This document shows, piece after piece, positions 26,904-35,962 of a stretch of 64,000 nucleotides of DNA. The notes beneath the pieces were generated by a model. That model saw only the letters and a program-made list of their open reading frames with translations, was not told the origin of the DNA and searched no databases. Each line of letters begins with the position of its first letter. Within the stretch, counting starts at the first letter, position 1. The stretch is from positions 1 to 64,000 of the forward strand of contig JAPLEV010000014.1 of the NCBI GenBank assembly GCA_026391005.1, written 5' to 3'. The translations under genes were made by a program, and so were the position numbers. The stretch is from Flavobacteriia bacterium (GTDB lineage: Bacteria; Bacteroidota; Bacteroidia; Flavobacteriales_D; Crocinitomicaceae).

Positions 26904-28091
26904 TCAAATAACATTTAATTTTTTTCCGACTTTAACAAAAGCAGCGATCGCTTTATCCAAATCTTCTTTAGAGTGAGCGGCAGAAACTTGTGTCCGTATT
27001 CGAGCCTGTCCCTTTGCAACAACCGGATAAAAGAAACCAATAGCATATACCCCTTCGTTTAACAGTTCGTTTGCGAAAGTTTGAGATAGCGCTGCATCGT
27101 AGAGCATAATAGGAACTATAGGCGAATTGCCAGGTTTAATATCGAAACCTGCAGCTACTATTTTATCTTTAAAATAAAGCGTATTTTGTTCTAATTTGTC
27201 CCTTAAAGACGTGTTTTTGGATAAAATCTCAAATACTTTTAACGATGCACCGACTATAGCTGGTGCTAGTGAATTGGAAAATAAGTAAGGACGGGAGCGT
27301 TGGCGAAGCATTTCAATTATTTCTTTCTTTCCTGTAGTATAGCCTCCCATTGCACCACCAAGTGCTTTTCCAAGAGTTCCTGTAATAATATCAACACGAT
27401 CCATTACGCCACAATACTCTGGAACTCCCCTGCCTGTTTTACCAATAAATCCTGCTGAATGGCATTCATCTGTCATGACGAGTGCATCATATTTATCAGC
27501 TAAAGCACAAATCTGATCCATTAAGGCAATATCACCATCCATTGAAAAAACACCATCTGTTACAATAATACGGTGGCGTTGCGCTTGTGCTTTTTGAAGT
27601 TGAAGTTCTAAATCCGCCATATCAGAATGATTATAGCGATAACGCTGGGCCTTACACAACCTAACCCCATCAATAATAGAAGCATGGTTCAAAGCATCAG
27701 AGATGATGGCATCTTCTTCGTTAAATAAGGGTTCAAATAAACCTCCATTGGCATCGAATGCAGCAGCATAGAGAATGGTATCTTCCGTTCCATAAAATTC
27801 CGCAATTTTCCGCTCTAATTCCTTGTGGATATCTTGGGTTCCACAAATAAAGCGCACTGAGGACATACCAAATCCATGGGAATCTAAAGCGTCTTTAGAT
27901 GCTTGAACCACTTCTGGATGCGAAGACAGACCCAAATAGTTATTCGCACACATAATTACCACATGTTCTCCTGTAGAAACAGAAACTTGTGGTCCTTGCG
28001 GCGTAGTAATGATTCGCTCTCTTTTCAAGAGACCATTGGCATCAATTTGAGCCAACTCATCCGATAAATATTGCTTTAATTTTCCGTACAT
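26904..28091 (-). CDS. kbl: Glycine C-acetyltransferase (2-amino-3-ketobutyrate CoA ligase)
   Basis: A 395-residue alpha-oxoamine synthase. Motifs are MCANNYLGLSSHPEV, SVRFICGTQDIHKELE, DALNHASIIDGVRLC, VMTDECHSAGFIG, and the PLP Lys in IITGTLGKALGGAMGGY (about residue 240). It cleaves 2-amino-3-ketobutyrate with CoA to glycine and acetyl-CoA in threonine breakdown. SVRFICGT and overall length separate it from BioF. tdh, its usual partner, is not in this window. It follows the upstream membrane protein gene by two bases. Confidence 0.93.
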   Translation of the reverse strand: MYGKLKQYLSDELAQIDANGLLKRERIITTPQGPQVSVSTGEHVVIMCANNYLGLSSHPEVVQASKDALDSHGFGMSSVRFICGTQDIHKELERKIAEFYGTEDTILYAAAFDANGGLFEPLFNEEDAIISDALNHASIIDGVRLCKAQRYRYNHSDMADLELQLQKAQAQRHRIIVTDGVFSMDGDIALMDQICALADKYDALVMTDECHSAGFIGKTGRGVPEYCGVMDRVDIITGTLGKALGGAMGGYTTGKKEIIEMLRQRSRPYLFSNSLAPAIVGASLKVFEILSKNTSLRDKLEQNTLYFKDKIVAAGFDIKPGNSPIVPIMLYDAALSQTFANELLNEGVYAIGFFYPVVAKGQARIRTQVSAAHSKEDLDKAIAAFVKVGKKLNVI

Positions 28092-28093
28092 AG

Positions 28094-28651
28094 TTACTTT
28101 TTTATAAATTGTCGACTGCGTTTCAATAAAAGATTTAAAAGTACATTCGCATCTTTCTGATCTATTTTTTTTCCAAATTTTACCGTCTTCTCCCTATAAA
28201 CAAATTGAAATCTTTCACCACCGTTTATCCATGGTGAAGATTCCCAAACACTTTGTAGGGAATTCGGTTCAGGATAAATCAAACTAATTTGCTCAATATT
28301 TTCATGATAGTAAACCACTGACTTGCCATAATTAATGATTGATTTTTTGATATGGAGACCTACCTCATCAATTTTCATTTTTTCTTTCCCATATTGGAGC
28401 CAAAGAAAAGCTTTAGTAACGCGTAAGGCATAATAAAACCAAAAAACCAATGAAACAACAACAATTATTTTTTCCTGTTTTGATAAACTTAATGTATTAA
28501 ATGCCCACAATAAAGTTATTCCTATTACATACCACATGGCTAACCAAGCCCCCATCATTGTGTTAATCCAAAATTTCTTTTCCGGTTCAATGACGATCGT
28601 TGTTTTACTTCCATGATCAACGAAGGTAATCCGCTGCCCTATTGATTTCAT
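28094..28651 (-). CDS. Membrane protein with two N-terminal helices, unknown function
   Basis: A 185-residue protein. Two membrane helices (about residues 32-52 and 60-82) are followed by a basic/aromatic cytoplasmic domain resembling a PH-like or bPH fold (VGLHIKKSIINYGKSVVYYHEN, ISLIYPEPNS). I do not recognise a named family. The ATG at 28651 is preferred over the TTG six codons upstream, because that extension translates the promoter box. It is coupled to kbl (two-base gap). Confidence 0.65.
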   Translation of the reverse strand: MKSIGQRITFVDHGSKTTIVIEPEKKFWINTMMGAWLAMWYVIGITLLWAFNTLSLSKQEKIIVVVSLVFWFYYALRVTKAFLWLQYGKEKMKIDEVGLHIKKSIINYGKSVVYYHENIEQISLIYPEPNSLQSVWESSPWINGGERFQFVYREKTVKFGKKIDQKDANVLLNLLLKRSRQFIKK

Positions 28652-28655
28652 AAGA

Positions 28656-28663
28656 CAAAAATA
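28656..28663 (-). promoter_or_regulatory. -7 promoter box 4 nt before an ATG, overlapping the gldN terminator tail
   Basis: Minus-strand TATTTTTG, then TCTT, then ATG 28651. The box lies in the U-rich tail that follows the gldN terminator hairpin (28671-28694). Confidence 0.6.
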
Positions 28664-28694
28664 AAACAAAAAACCCCGGCTTTCGCCAGGGTTT
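28664..28694 (-). terminator. Rho-independent terminator after gldN
   Basis: On the minus strand AAACCCTGGC, GAAA loop, GCCGGGGTTT: a 10-bp stem with one G-U pair and a tetraloop (28671-28694), followed by a T-rich run. It lies 18 bases beyond the gldN stop and should end the porP-gldKLMN transcript. Confidence 0.88.
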
Positions 28695-28711
28695 CAAAAA
28701 AATAGATTCTT

Positions 28712-29977
28712 TTAATAATTCCAAACATCGTGTTCCCAATTACGCATCGTATTTTTAAATTCCTCTGCTTTGTATAAAGCATCAACACCGTAGCGATAAT
28801 CTTCTATTTCTTGATCAAATCTATTTGAACTCTTATAAATTTGACCTGAGAATCTTCTTTTCCAAAATAAATCATCGAACGACATCATCTGGGCATCTGA
28901 TTTATCATTATAAACAAAATAGTTTACAATTATATTTCTCAATTCCGGAAAATATAACCAAAACATTTCTCTCTCCTCCCATTGATCTGTATATTCCTCA
29001 AAAACATTATCGAAACGATATGCTTTCCCTAATTTATTATAAACCAATAGATCTCCACGTTCAGTAGTTGGCTCTGCAACAGAGTAAGTATACCTTGCAA
29101 CTGGAGCAATACAGATTATTCGCTTTTCAAACATTGATAATTCTTTATCAAAATACCAATCTTCTTTGATATTATAAGCAAAAATACTATTGGATGCAGC
29201 AAACATCGTTTTATAATCTTTTTTAACAATTTGATCTACATTTGAAGCTTCCCACCAAGCAGCTAATTTTACTTGATCTATTCCTTGTAAGGCTTGGTAA
29301 TCTTCGTAATCTGGCAAGGTTTTTAAAGAATCTAAAAAAGCACTAAGGGTTTGTTTTGTCTTCTTAATTACAATTGTATCATAAACATCATTAACCCTTG
29401 CAAACTTTAAATCATCTCCTGGACCATTTGCAGAAATAATATCTAAAATTGTTCTTTTATATGCTGAGTTAGAAAAGTAATCATTTCCATTATAATTAGG
29501 GTTTTTAGCAATTGGATACCTTAAATTATAACCATCTTCAACATCAGGATAATCATTACTAGCTACTTGAAATACCGTTAAGTCACCTAAGAGGACATGA
29601 CGAAGAATAACAGTCCATAATGACCAGTTGCTTTGATTTCGATTCCAAGAACTATTATCAACTTCGTTAACATTAACAGGGTTATATGAAGATCCATTTT
29701 CATCATCCCCATAAAATGAATCATAAGGCAAAAAAATGGATTGATTAATTTTTTCACGAGCGTCGATTCGAGAGTATACTCTTTTAGAGAAAGTATAATC
29801 AGCTGGACGCACAAATTCATATGGACGAGCAGCACCAACAGGTAACTCTTCTTGAAGAACAACCCCATCAATCACTCCATTAGAAGGCTGATTAAGAGGG
29901 CCACGCATTGGGTCTTGAGCATTAGCAAAAGATGCTAATCCAATTATAATATAAAGAAATACATTTTTTACTTTCAT
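28712..29977 (-). CDS. gldN: Gliding motility / type IX secretion protein GldN
   Basis: A 421-residue GldN/PorN. Signal peptide to about residue 20 (ASFANAQ); the conserved DGVVLQEELPVGAARPYEFVR start; EDWYFDKELSMFEKRIICIAPV in the core; and the C-terminal LFWKRRFSGQIYKSSNRFDQEI. GldN forms periplasmic rings with GldK under the outer membrane in the T9SS. It is the last gene of the operon, six bases after gldM, followed by a clear terminator. Confidence 0.95.
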   Translation of the reverse strand: MKVKNVFLYIIIGLASFANAQDPMRGPLNQPSNGVIDGVVLQEELPVGAARPYEFVRPADYTFSKRVYSRIDAREKINQSIFLPYDSFYGDDENGSSYNPVNVNEVDNSSWNRNQSNWSLWTVILRHVLLGDLTVFQVASNDYPDVEDGYNLRYPIAKNPNYNGNDYFSNSAYKRTILDIISANGPGDDLKFARVNDVYDTIVIKKTKQTLSAFLDSLKTLPDYEDYQALQGIDQVKLAAWWEASNVDQIVKKDYKTMFAASNSIFAYNIKEDWYFDKELSMFEKRIICIAPVARYTYSVAEPTTERGDLLVYNKLGKAYRFDNVFEEYTDQWEEREMFWLYFPELRNIIVNYFVYNDKSDAQMMSFDDLFWKRRFSGQIYKSSNRFDQEIEDYRYGVDALYKAEEFKNTMRNWEHDVWNY

Positions 29978-29983
29978 AATTTC

Positions 29984-31762
29984 TTAATTTACCACTTTTA
30001 ATATCCCTACCGCATTGTTTTTAGACTTAACTCCATTTTTTGTATAAATAAGCTCAACAGCAACCCTCTTTCCAATACGTATATTTTTAACCAAATTTCC
30101 TGGTATAACTTTTCCTGTAAAAGGAACGTCATCTATGAAACCACCTGTAACATTAAATGCTACACCAGTAAAGGGGCTATCTGCACCAAGTCCTACGTTT
30201 GCAACAAAACCTGTAGACTTAGAGATAGTTGCTCCTGAAATTTGAGCAGTTGGAAAAGCTTTAACTTTATATTTAAATGTACCATATTGTTTCTGCGTGC
30301 CATCCTTATCTTTACCACTTAATTTAATGGTTACATTCTTAGTTCCCGTATTAACTTTCACATAATATCCATCAAACTTTGAACCGTCCGTTGTCGTCCA
30401 AGTTTTTTTAGTTGCAAATCCCCCATCAACACTAATAGAAGAGCTTATTGAGCCCACAACAACAGGAACAATTTTATTTTCCCAATCTGTGTATAAAACA
30501 CTCATCTCTGGCAAAGAAATCGATCCTTGAGGAGCAACAATTACGTATTTATGCTCCCATGATTTTGTGTATGCGGTGTAAGATTTACTAAGAATTGTAA
30601 CTGTACCAGAAATGGTTTGTTCACCATTTCCAGTTGCAATTTTCTTTACAATCACAAGACCTTTGCCGATTTCTTGATTACCGCCACCGTTAACAATAAC
30701 GGTTGGATTTTTGTCGGTATCATAAGCGGCCATAGTCACACTTATTTTTAATTCACCGCCGTTTGTTACAACTGCATCACCAGCGACAAAAGCCTCAATT
30801 TGGTTAAAAGAAAATTCACCAACCTGCACCTTACGCTTTAAAAGATCGATCAATTTTTCTCTAGCCTGCAAAATGTCATTCTGCATGGAAGACAATGAAG
30901 CCAATGCACCAACTAAAGGCGCGTGATCAAAAGTTCTACCTAACCAATGAATTTGATCTTTATCTTCACCATATTCATCGATCTCATTTTTTGACATTAA
31001 TTCATATACCAATTGAAGCGTACTTAAATCATCAGGATTGACTTTATTACCACTCGAATTGATCATTTTAGTTAACTGACTCTGTAAATCCTTACTGTCA
31101 GCAAATTTATTAATATCACCAACTTTTAGCTTCCATGCTTTCAATTTGCCATCTTCACCAATACCTTCAGAATAGGTTCCCGCTATTTCAACCATATTTT
31201 TTCTCAGTGCCTTAAAATCATTCCACAATTTAAGGCCCTCCTTAGAAGTAATATCTCCTATATCGGATCCCACTAATGCATGCATTGGAACATCAAAGTT
31301 ATCTTTATTTTCTACTTTAAATAGATTAAAGCGAATTGGCTTAACAGGTTCCTTAGCGTTAAATTTAGACCAAACAATATAGTCTCTATTCTTTAGCATT
31401 GGTGAGTTCTTGTTAAACTCTTCACCAGCTTCAGATAATAATTCATATTTAATATTATCAATCGACTGAATCATTTTTCCCGTTTCCTTATCCAACTTTT
31501 CAATAATAGAAAGATATGTCTTAATCTTCGCTTTTTTCGCCATATCCTTAGGATCCTTAAGCGCCATATATTCATCAGAAAGGTCTCTGAAATTTTGCTG
31601 ACCTTTTATGTATAAATTTTCATTTGAACGTTGCGTATTATCTTCAATAGCTGCAAAAGCCTCTAATACTTGTTTTGATACGTTTAATGCAAGAAGAGCA
31701 GTTAAAACTAAGTACATCATCCCAATCATCTTTTGTCTTGGGGTTTCTTTACCACCAGCCAT
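29984..31762 (-). CDS. gldM: Gliding motility / T9SS motor protein GldM
   Basis: A 592-residue GldM/PorM. It begins MAGGKETPRQKMIGMMYLVL with the single N-terminal membrane helix (about residues 14-32), followed by a long periplasmic part: helical region to about 300, then beta domains (VGEFSFNQIEAFVAGDAVVTNGG onward). GldM pairs with GldL to form the proton-driven motor that spans the periplasm. It is somewhat longer than the roughly 515 residues usual in Flavobacterium; the extra length seems to lie in the C-terminal beta domains. Confidence 0.95.
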   Translation of the reverse strand: MAGGKETPRQKMIGMMYLVLTALLALNVSKQVLEAFAAIEDNTQRSNENLYIKGQQNFRDLSDEYMALKDPKDMAKKAKIKTYLSIIEKLDKETGKMIQSIDNIKYELLSEAGEEFNKNSPMLKNRDYIVWSKFNAKEPVKPIRFNLFKVENKDNFDVPMHALVGSDIGDITSKEGLKLWNDFKALRKNMVEIAGTYSEGIGEDGKLKAWKLKVGDINKFADSKDLQSQLTKMINSSGNKVNPDDLSTLQLVYELMSKNEIDEYGEDKDQIHWLGRTFDHAPLVGALASLSSMQNDILQAREKLIDLLKRKVQVGEFSFNQIEAFVAGDAVVTNGGELKISVTMAAYDTDKNPTVIVNGGGNQEIGKGLVIVKKIATGNGEQTISGTVTILSKSYTAYTKSWEHKYVIVAPQGSISLPEMSVLYTDWENKIVPVVVGSISSSISVDGGFATKKTWTTTDGSKFDGYYVKVNTGTKNVTIKLSGKDKDGTQKQYGTFKYKVKAFPTAQISGATISKSTGFVANVGLGADSPFTGVAFNVTGGFIDDVPFTGKVIPGNLVKNIRIGKRVAVELIYTKNGVKSKNNAVGILKVVN

Positions 31763-31805
31763 AATCTATGTTTTTAAGGTTAATTAATATGTTATGTTGG
31801 TTTAA

Positions 31806-32651
31806 TTAGCTTTTCATCGCTTTTAACATATTGCCATATACATTATTCAAATCTGCTAAGTTTTGAGCTAACATGGCCATATTATCACGATATAATTTAG
31901 TGTCTTGCGCTGATGCCGATAAATCAGTCATCATTTCCTCAACCTGCTTTTGAAAACCTTGCGTTGCCTCTAAATGAGCAGAAGATCCCTGCAACTGAAG
32001 TTCGTAAACATTGTTCAATGCTGTCAAATTTTTAGATACACCTTGCATAGCAATACCCATCGATTCTCCATCACTTTGTGCAGCGGTGATCCCAACAAGA
32101 GCAGCAGATGCTTTTTCATAATCAGAAGACAATGCTGTTACTTTATTAGAAGCAGCTTCTAAACTAGCTACATAAGAATCAGTAGCTGCTGCAGCCGAAG
32201 AAACGCTTTTTAATTGTTCAGCATTATGACTTAAGTCACGCATGGATGAACCTAGACGATCTAAAAGCGATTGATCGATCTTAGCCGCAGCAAGAAGCTC
32301 ATCAAATTTTTCTGTAATGCCTGTTGAAGCTGAAGCAGATCCTCCAGCAAGGTCTAGTGGCTTTGGAAATGCAGCCAATTCATCCGCAGATTGAGGCCTT
32401 TCATCTTCTGGTAATAAATAGGGATAATAAACTGCCCAATTTGGCTCAGCGTGAAGCGGTTCCATGGCACTTAAGCCAAAAATAATTGCTTCAGTAGAAA
32501 GACCAATTATTAGCATGGTATCACATCCTGGCCAGTGCATTATTTTAAATAATGCGCCAAGAATAACGACTGAGGCACCATAGCCATAAACATATTTCAT
32601 TAAATTTTTGTACCCTTTTGATGCGAAAAAACCGCCTGACTTACCACTCAT
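31806..32651 (-). CDS. gldL: Gliding motility / T9SS motor protein GldL
   Basis: A 281-residue GldL/PorL with two N-terminal membrane helices (about residues 16-34 and 45-63): KYVYGYGASVVILGALFKIMHWPG and MLIIGLSTEAIIFGLSAMEP. The Glu in STEAIIF is the membrane-buried acid implicated in proton flow. The rest is a cytoplasmic coiled-coil-like tail (SAEQ/AAS-rich helices). It forms the motor with GldM, encoded 43 bases downstream. Confidence 0.95.
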   Translation of the reverse strand: MSGKSGGFFASKGYKNLMKYVYGYGASVVILGALFKIMHWPGCDTMLIIGLSTEAIIFGLSAMEPLHAEPNWAVYYPYLLPEDERPQSADELAAFPKPLDLAGGSASASTGITEKFDELLAAAKIDQSLLDRLGSSMRDLSHNAEQLKSVSSAAAATDSYVASLEAASNKVTALSSDYEKASAALVGITAAQSDGESMGIAMQGVSKNLTALNNVYELQLQGSSAHLEATQGFQKQVEEMMTDLSASAQDTKLYRDNMAMLAQNLADLNNVYGNMLKAMKS

Positions 32652-32701
32652 AACTTTTATATTTTATACATTAAACTTTAAATAATTGAAACGTTACAGA
32701 T

Positions 32702-34720
32702 TTATTTTAATTGAATATCACTTTGGATTTCTTCACCATTTTCAGCTTCAAGATCCTTTCCTCCACGACCCAGGTGAGTCATTACATTTCTAAAACCGAT
32801 ATAGCACTTAGCAGTATCCTGATATTCATATGTTCGTGTAGAATTCATAAGATAGTATCCTATATCTTTCCACGAACCACCGCGCACAACTTTCCGCTTT
32901 TTAATAGGAGAATCCCCATCTTTTGCGTCGTATTGGTTATCAGAATTCAAATCGTGCGAAAATTCACCAAAAGAAGCCTCATATGCCGTTGAACACCATT
33001 CAGCAGCATTGCCTGCCATACAATATAAACCGAAAGCATTTGGATTGTATGAGTAAACTTTTACTGTATGAAAACCACCATCTTCGAAATATCTTCCTCG
33101 CATAGGTTTAAAGTTAGCGAGAAAACATCCGTTAGCATTTCTAATATAAGGCCCTCCCCATGGATATTGCGATAAATTTAAATCTCCACGAGCTCCTCGC
33201 TCCCACTCCATTTCAGATGGTAATCTAAAGTCATTGACAAATAAATCGCCGTTAGACAATAACCAACTGTGATACAATTGGGTTCTCCAAACAGAGAAAG
33301 CTTTTGCTTGCGACCACGTTACACCAACCACTGGATAATTGTCATAAGCAGTATGCCAGAAATAATTTTGGGTCATCGGCTCGTGAGAAGAATAAGTAAA
33401 ATCTCTTACCCAACACATTGTATCAGGATAAACATGAATTCGCTCCTTGATAATAAACCTGCTTCTGTCAGTATGTCCTCGAATTGCATTGTGTTGACCT
33501 TTAGTATTTGTATAACCTAAATCCAAATCTTGTCCTGGATTAATTAATATCCCCCCTTCTATAAGAGCTACTCCGTTTGCATCGGTTGGAACAGTAGAAA
33601 AATTGTTTGGATCAATTAGAGCGCCATCATTGTATACTGTAGAATCAAACATTACTTGGCTACCATCAACATTTAAGGTAGATCTATGCAAACCATTATT
33701 TTTGTAATCTTTTGAAAGTGGATCACGACGATGACTTCCTGACAAATCTTCCTGTAAATAGTTGTAAGAATTACGTGCGTCTACGTCAGCTGTTTGAATT
33801 TTTCCACGTTTTGCTGCTTCTTTGTAATCAATCCAAAAATAATCATAAAACAATAACCTAGTATCAATCTGCTTGTTTTTGAAATATTGTTCCTCTTGTC
33901 CCAAATACATATCGGATAATAAAAAGGCTGTTTCAGGGTCTGTGTAATCGATTGGAACTTCCCAATTTAATGTGAAAAACTTTCTATTTTCTATTCTACC
34001 GCCATTGGTTTCTAAAAGCTTTTTGTCAAAGTCTTTAGGAGCATCTGTTTTCATATCCGCTGCCTTACCTTCTTTGGAGTAGGCATAGAAGATATTAGAA
34101 ACCTCCATTGGATTAAGCGTCAACTCAATATCCTTTCGGGTAATTTTTTTAGGCGCTTTATCTAGGCCTGCTTTTTTCCAATCAAATCCATTTACTTTAA
34201 TACCATCATAACCTGTTAAATACAGATAAGCTTTGTCTAATTCCTCGGCACCCTCACCGGTTAAAAATGGCTCGAAAGGCGTATTAGCACCTTGTACATC
34301 TGAACCTTGAGAAATTAATGAACGATAAGGCTCTTTAAAGAAATCATCTGGAACATTAACCCATTGTTCTGCATCATCTGAGGATTGCCTTCTGTATAAT
34401 TTTTCCCTTGCCATTGAATCACGCACCCAATCAACAAATTGGCGGTACTCATTGTTAGAAATTTCTGATGCATCCATATAAAATGCGGCAATAGACACAG
34501 TGCGTATTCTGGAAGTATGCAAGCCCATTATGTCTTCGTCATCCTCGCCTGATTGAAATGCTCCACTAGGAACATAAATCATTCCGTAGGGAACTTTACC
34601 TGGTCCTAAAATATCAGGATAGAAAGTATCACGTCCTTGAACACCTACTAAATTTCCGTCAATGTCATCGCAAGATGCGAACATTAACACTACTACTACT
34701 AGCGCAAAAAATCTTTTCAT
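32702..34720 (-). CDS. gldK: Gliding motility / T9SS lipoprotein GldK
   Basis: A 672-residue lipoprotein (lipobox LMFASCDD, Cys at about 17) of the FGE-sulfatase fold: MIYVPSGAFQSGEDDEDIMG, FYMDASEISNNEYRQFVDW, WSQAKAFSVWRTQL, FRLPSEMEWERGARGD, FGLYCMAGNAAEWC and VVRGGSWKDIGYYLM. Formylglycine-forming Cys residues are missing after GGSW, as expected for GldK. A large insertion of about 250 residues splits the domain and makes it longer than the usual 460-500 residues. GldK builds the periplasmic ring with GldN. Confidence 0.94.
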   Translation of the reverse strand: MKRFFALVVVVLMFASCDDIDGNLVGVQGRDTFYPDILGPGKVPYGMIYVPSGAFQSGEDDEDIMGLHTSRIRTVSIAAFYMDASEISNNEYRQFVDWVRDSMAREKLYRRQSSDDAEQWVNVPDDFFKEPYRSLISQGSDVQGANTPFEPFLTGEGAEELDKAYLYLTGYDGIKVNGFDWKKAGLDKAPKKITRKDIELTLNPMEVSNIFYAYSKEGKAADMKTDAPKDFDKKLLETNGGRIENRKFFTLNWEVPIDYTDPETAFLLSDMYLGQEEQYFKNKQIDTRLLFYDYFWIDYKEAAKRGKIQTADVDARNSYNYLQEDLSGSHRRDPLSKDYKNNGLHRSTLNVDGSQVMFDSTVYNDGALIDPNNFSTVPTDANGVALIEGGILINPGQDLDLGYTNTKGQHNAIRGHTDRSRFIIKERIHVYPDTMCWVRDFTYSSHEPMTQNYFWHTAYDNYPVVGVTWSQAKAFSVWRTQLYHSWLLSNGDLFVNDFRLPSEMEWERGARGDLNLSQYPWGGPYIRNANGCFLANFKPMRGRYFEDGGFHTVKVYSYNPNAFGLYCMAGNAAEWCSTAYEASFGEFSHDLNSDNQYDAKDGDSPIKKRKVVRGGSWKDIGYYLMNSTRTYEYQDTAKCYIGFRNVMTHLGRGGKDLEAENGEEIQSDIQLK

Positions 34721-34830
34721 TTTATACTTGTTTAAGTTCTTTCGTTATTCAAACTAACTTTGCTACAGGTCATCAAGGTTTGTTATAACGTATGAACAAT
34801 AAAAATGGTTACACAGCTAAAAAATAAATA

Positions 34831-35781
34831 TTATAACCACCTTGGATGACGTGCTTTTGTCACAGGAGGTGGAGGTAAATAAAAACAGTATTTCACCAAA
34901 ATCTCATGAGATCCACGGGAAACGCTTGATAATTTGTTAATTGTTAAATCATAAGAATAACCAACCGTTAAATCGGCAATCGGGTTATAACCAAGAATAA
35001 TAGCAATCGCATCTGAAGTTCTGTATGTTATACCTCCATATGCCAATTCCTTATTGTTTTTAACATAGAAATAACGTGCGTTAATATCTGCGGAGAATTT
35101 GACCAAATCAGTTCTTATTAAAAGATTACCATCAATGTTTCCTCCAGCAATGTCTCTTATTTTATAACCACCCATGGCATAATAGTGCCTAGCTGATTGA
35201 TATGTTGCGGGGTCAATGCCAAAATTCGAGTTATTTGACAATTCTGATTCGCTTAAATGCGTGGATGATAAGCCTGCATACATATTCTTTCCCTTAAAAT
35301 ACGCCCCGAAATTTAAATCCAAATTAGCTGCTTGAAACCCTGCAGTAGCAGGAAGCGAAGGGTCATTAAGCGTTTGAGGTGGAATCCAGGCTGGGGTCAT
35401 GCCATAGGTCATTATACCAACACCAATCCCAAGGCCTAAACGACCAATGTTGCCAATTTGAATTGGATAAGAATAATTTAACAATACATTATTTTGACGT
35501 GAAAATCCAATTGCATCATGATAAAAAGAAACTCCAAGACCTCCAGGAAAGAAGCGATTCATATTAGCTTCCACATTTAAAACCGCTGAATTAGGAGCAC
35601 CATTTACTTTGTCCCATTGATTTCTATAAATAGTTGTCGCACAAATTCCGTCATCTAAACCAGTTTCCCCTGGATTTATACTCATTTTATCATAGAAAAA
35701 ATGGGTTAGCAACTTGTCTTGCTGACCAATAGCACTACTGACAAAAAGCAGAACTAATATAGGTAAAAGTCTCAATTTCAA
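34831..35781 (-). CDS. porP: PorP/SprF-family type IX secretion outer-membrane protein
   Basis: A 316-residue barrel with a signal peptide and PorP/SprF hallmarks: LLTHFFYDKMSINPGETG, ATTIYRNQWDKVNGAPNSAVLNVEA, GLGVSFYHDAIGFSRQNNVLLNYSYPI, and a C-terminal GYSYDLTINKLSS...GSHEILVKYCF. It opens the gldKLMN operon, as in many Bacteroidota. The start is TTG 35781; no nearby in-frame ATG was seen. The promoter box is at 35831-35838. Confidence 0.93.
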   Translation of the reverse strand: MKLRLLPILVLLFVSSAIGQQDKLLTHFFYDKMSINPGETGLDDGICATTIYRNQWDKVNGAPNSAVLNVEANMNRFFPGGLGVSFYHDAIGFSRQNNVLLNYSYPIQIGNIGRLGLGIGVGIMTYGMTPAWIPPQTLNDPSLPATAGFQAANLDLNFGAYFKGKNMYAGLSSTHLSESELSNNSNFGIDPATYQSARHYYAMGGYKIRDIAGGNIDGNLLIRTDLVKFSADINARYFYVKNNKELAYGGITYRTSDAIAIILGYNPIADLTVGYSYDLTINKLSSVSRGSHEILVKYCFYLPPPPVTKARHPRWL

Positions 35782-35830
35782 TAGATTTAGTTTTAGTTAT
35801 AGTATTTTAAAGAAAAGAGAATTGTCAAAA

Positions 35831-35838
35831 CAAAACTA
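35831..35838 (-). promoter_or_regulatory. -7 promoter box of the porP-gldKLMN operon
   Basis: Minus-strand TAGTTTTG matches TAnnTTTG, 49 bases before the TTG start of porP; the implied 5' UTR is about 45 bases. No internal promoter was seen between porP and gldN. Confidence 0.5.
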
Positions 35839-35962
35839 TTTTCGGATGCTAAAATAATTAAAAAAAACCAAAACGAAAAAAAAGTTGACTAAAAATTAAA
35901 AAAATGATTCAAAAATTAAAAAGATTTCCTCGTGGCACGAATGTAATCGAGATTGATTTTCC

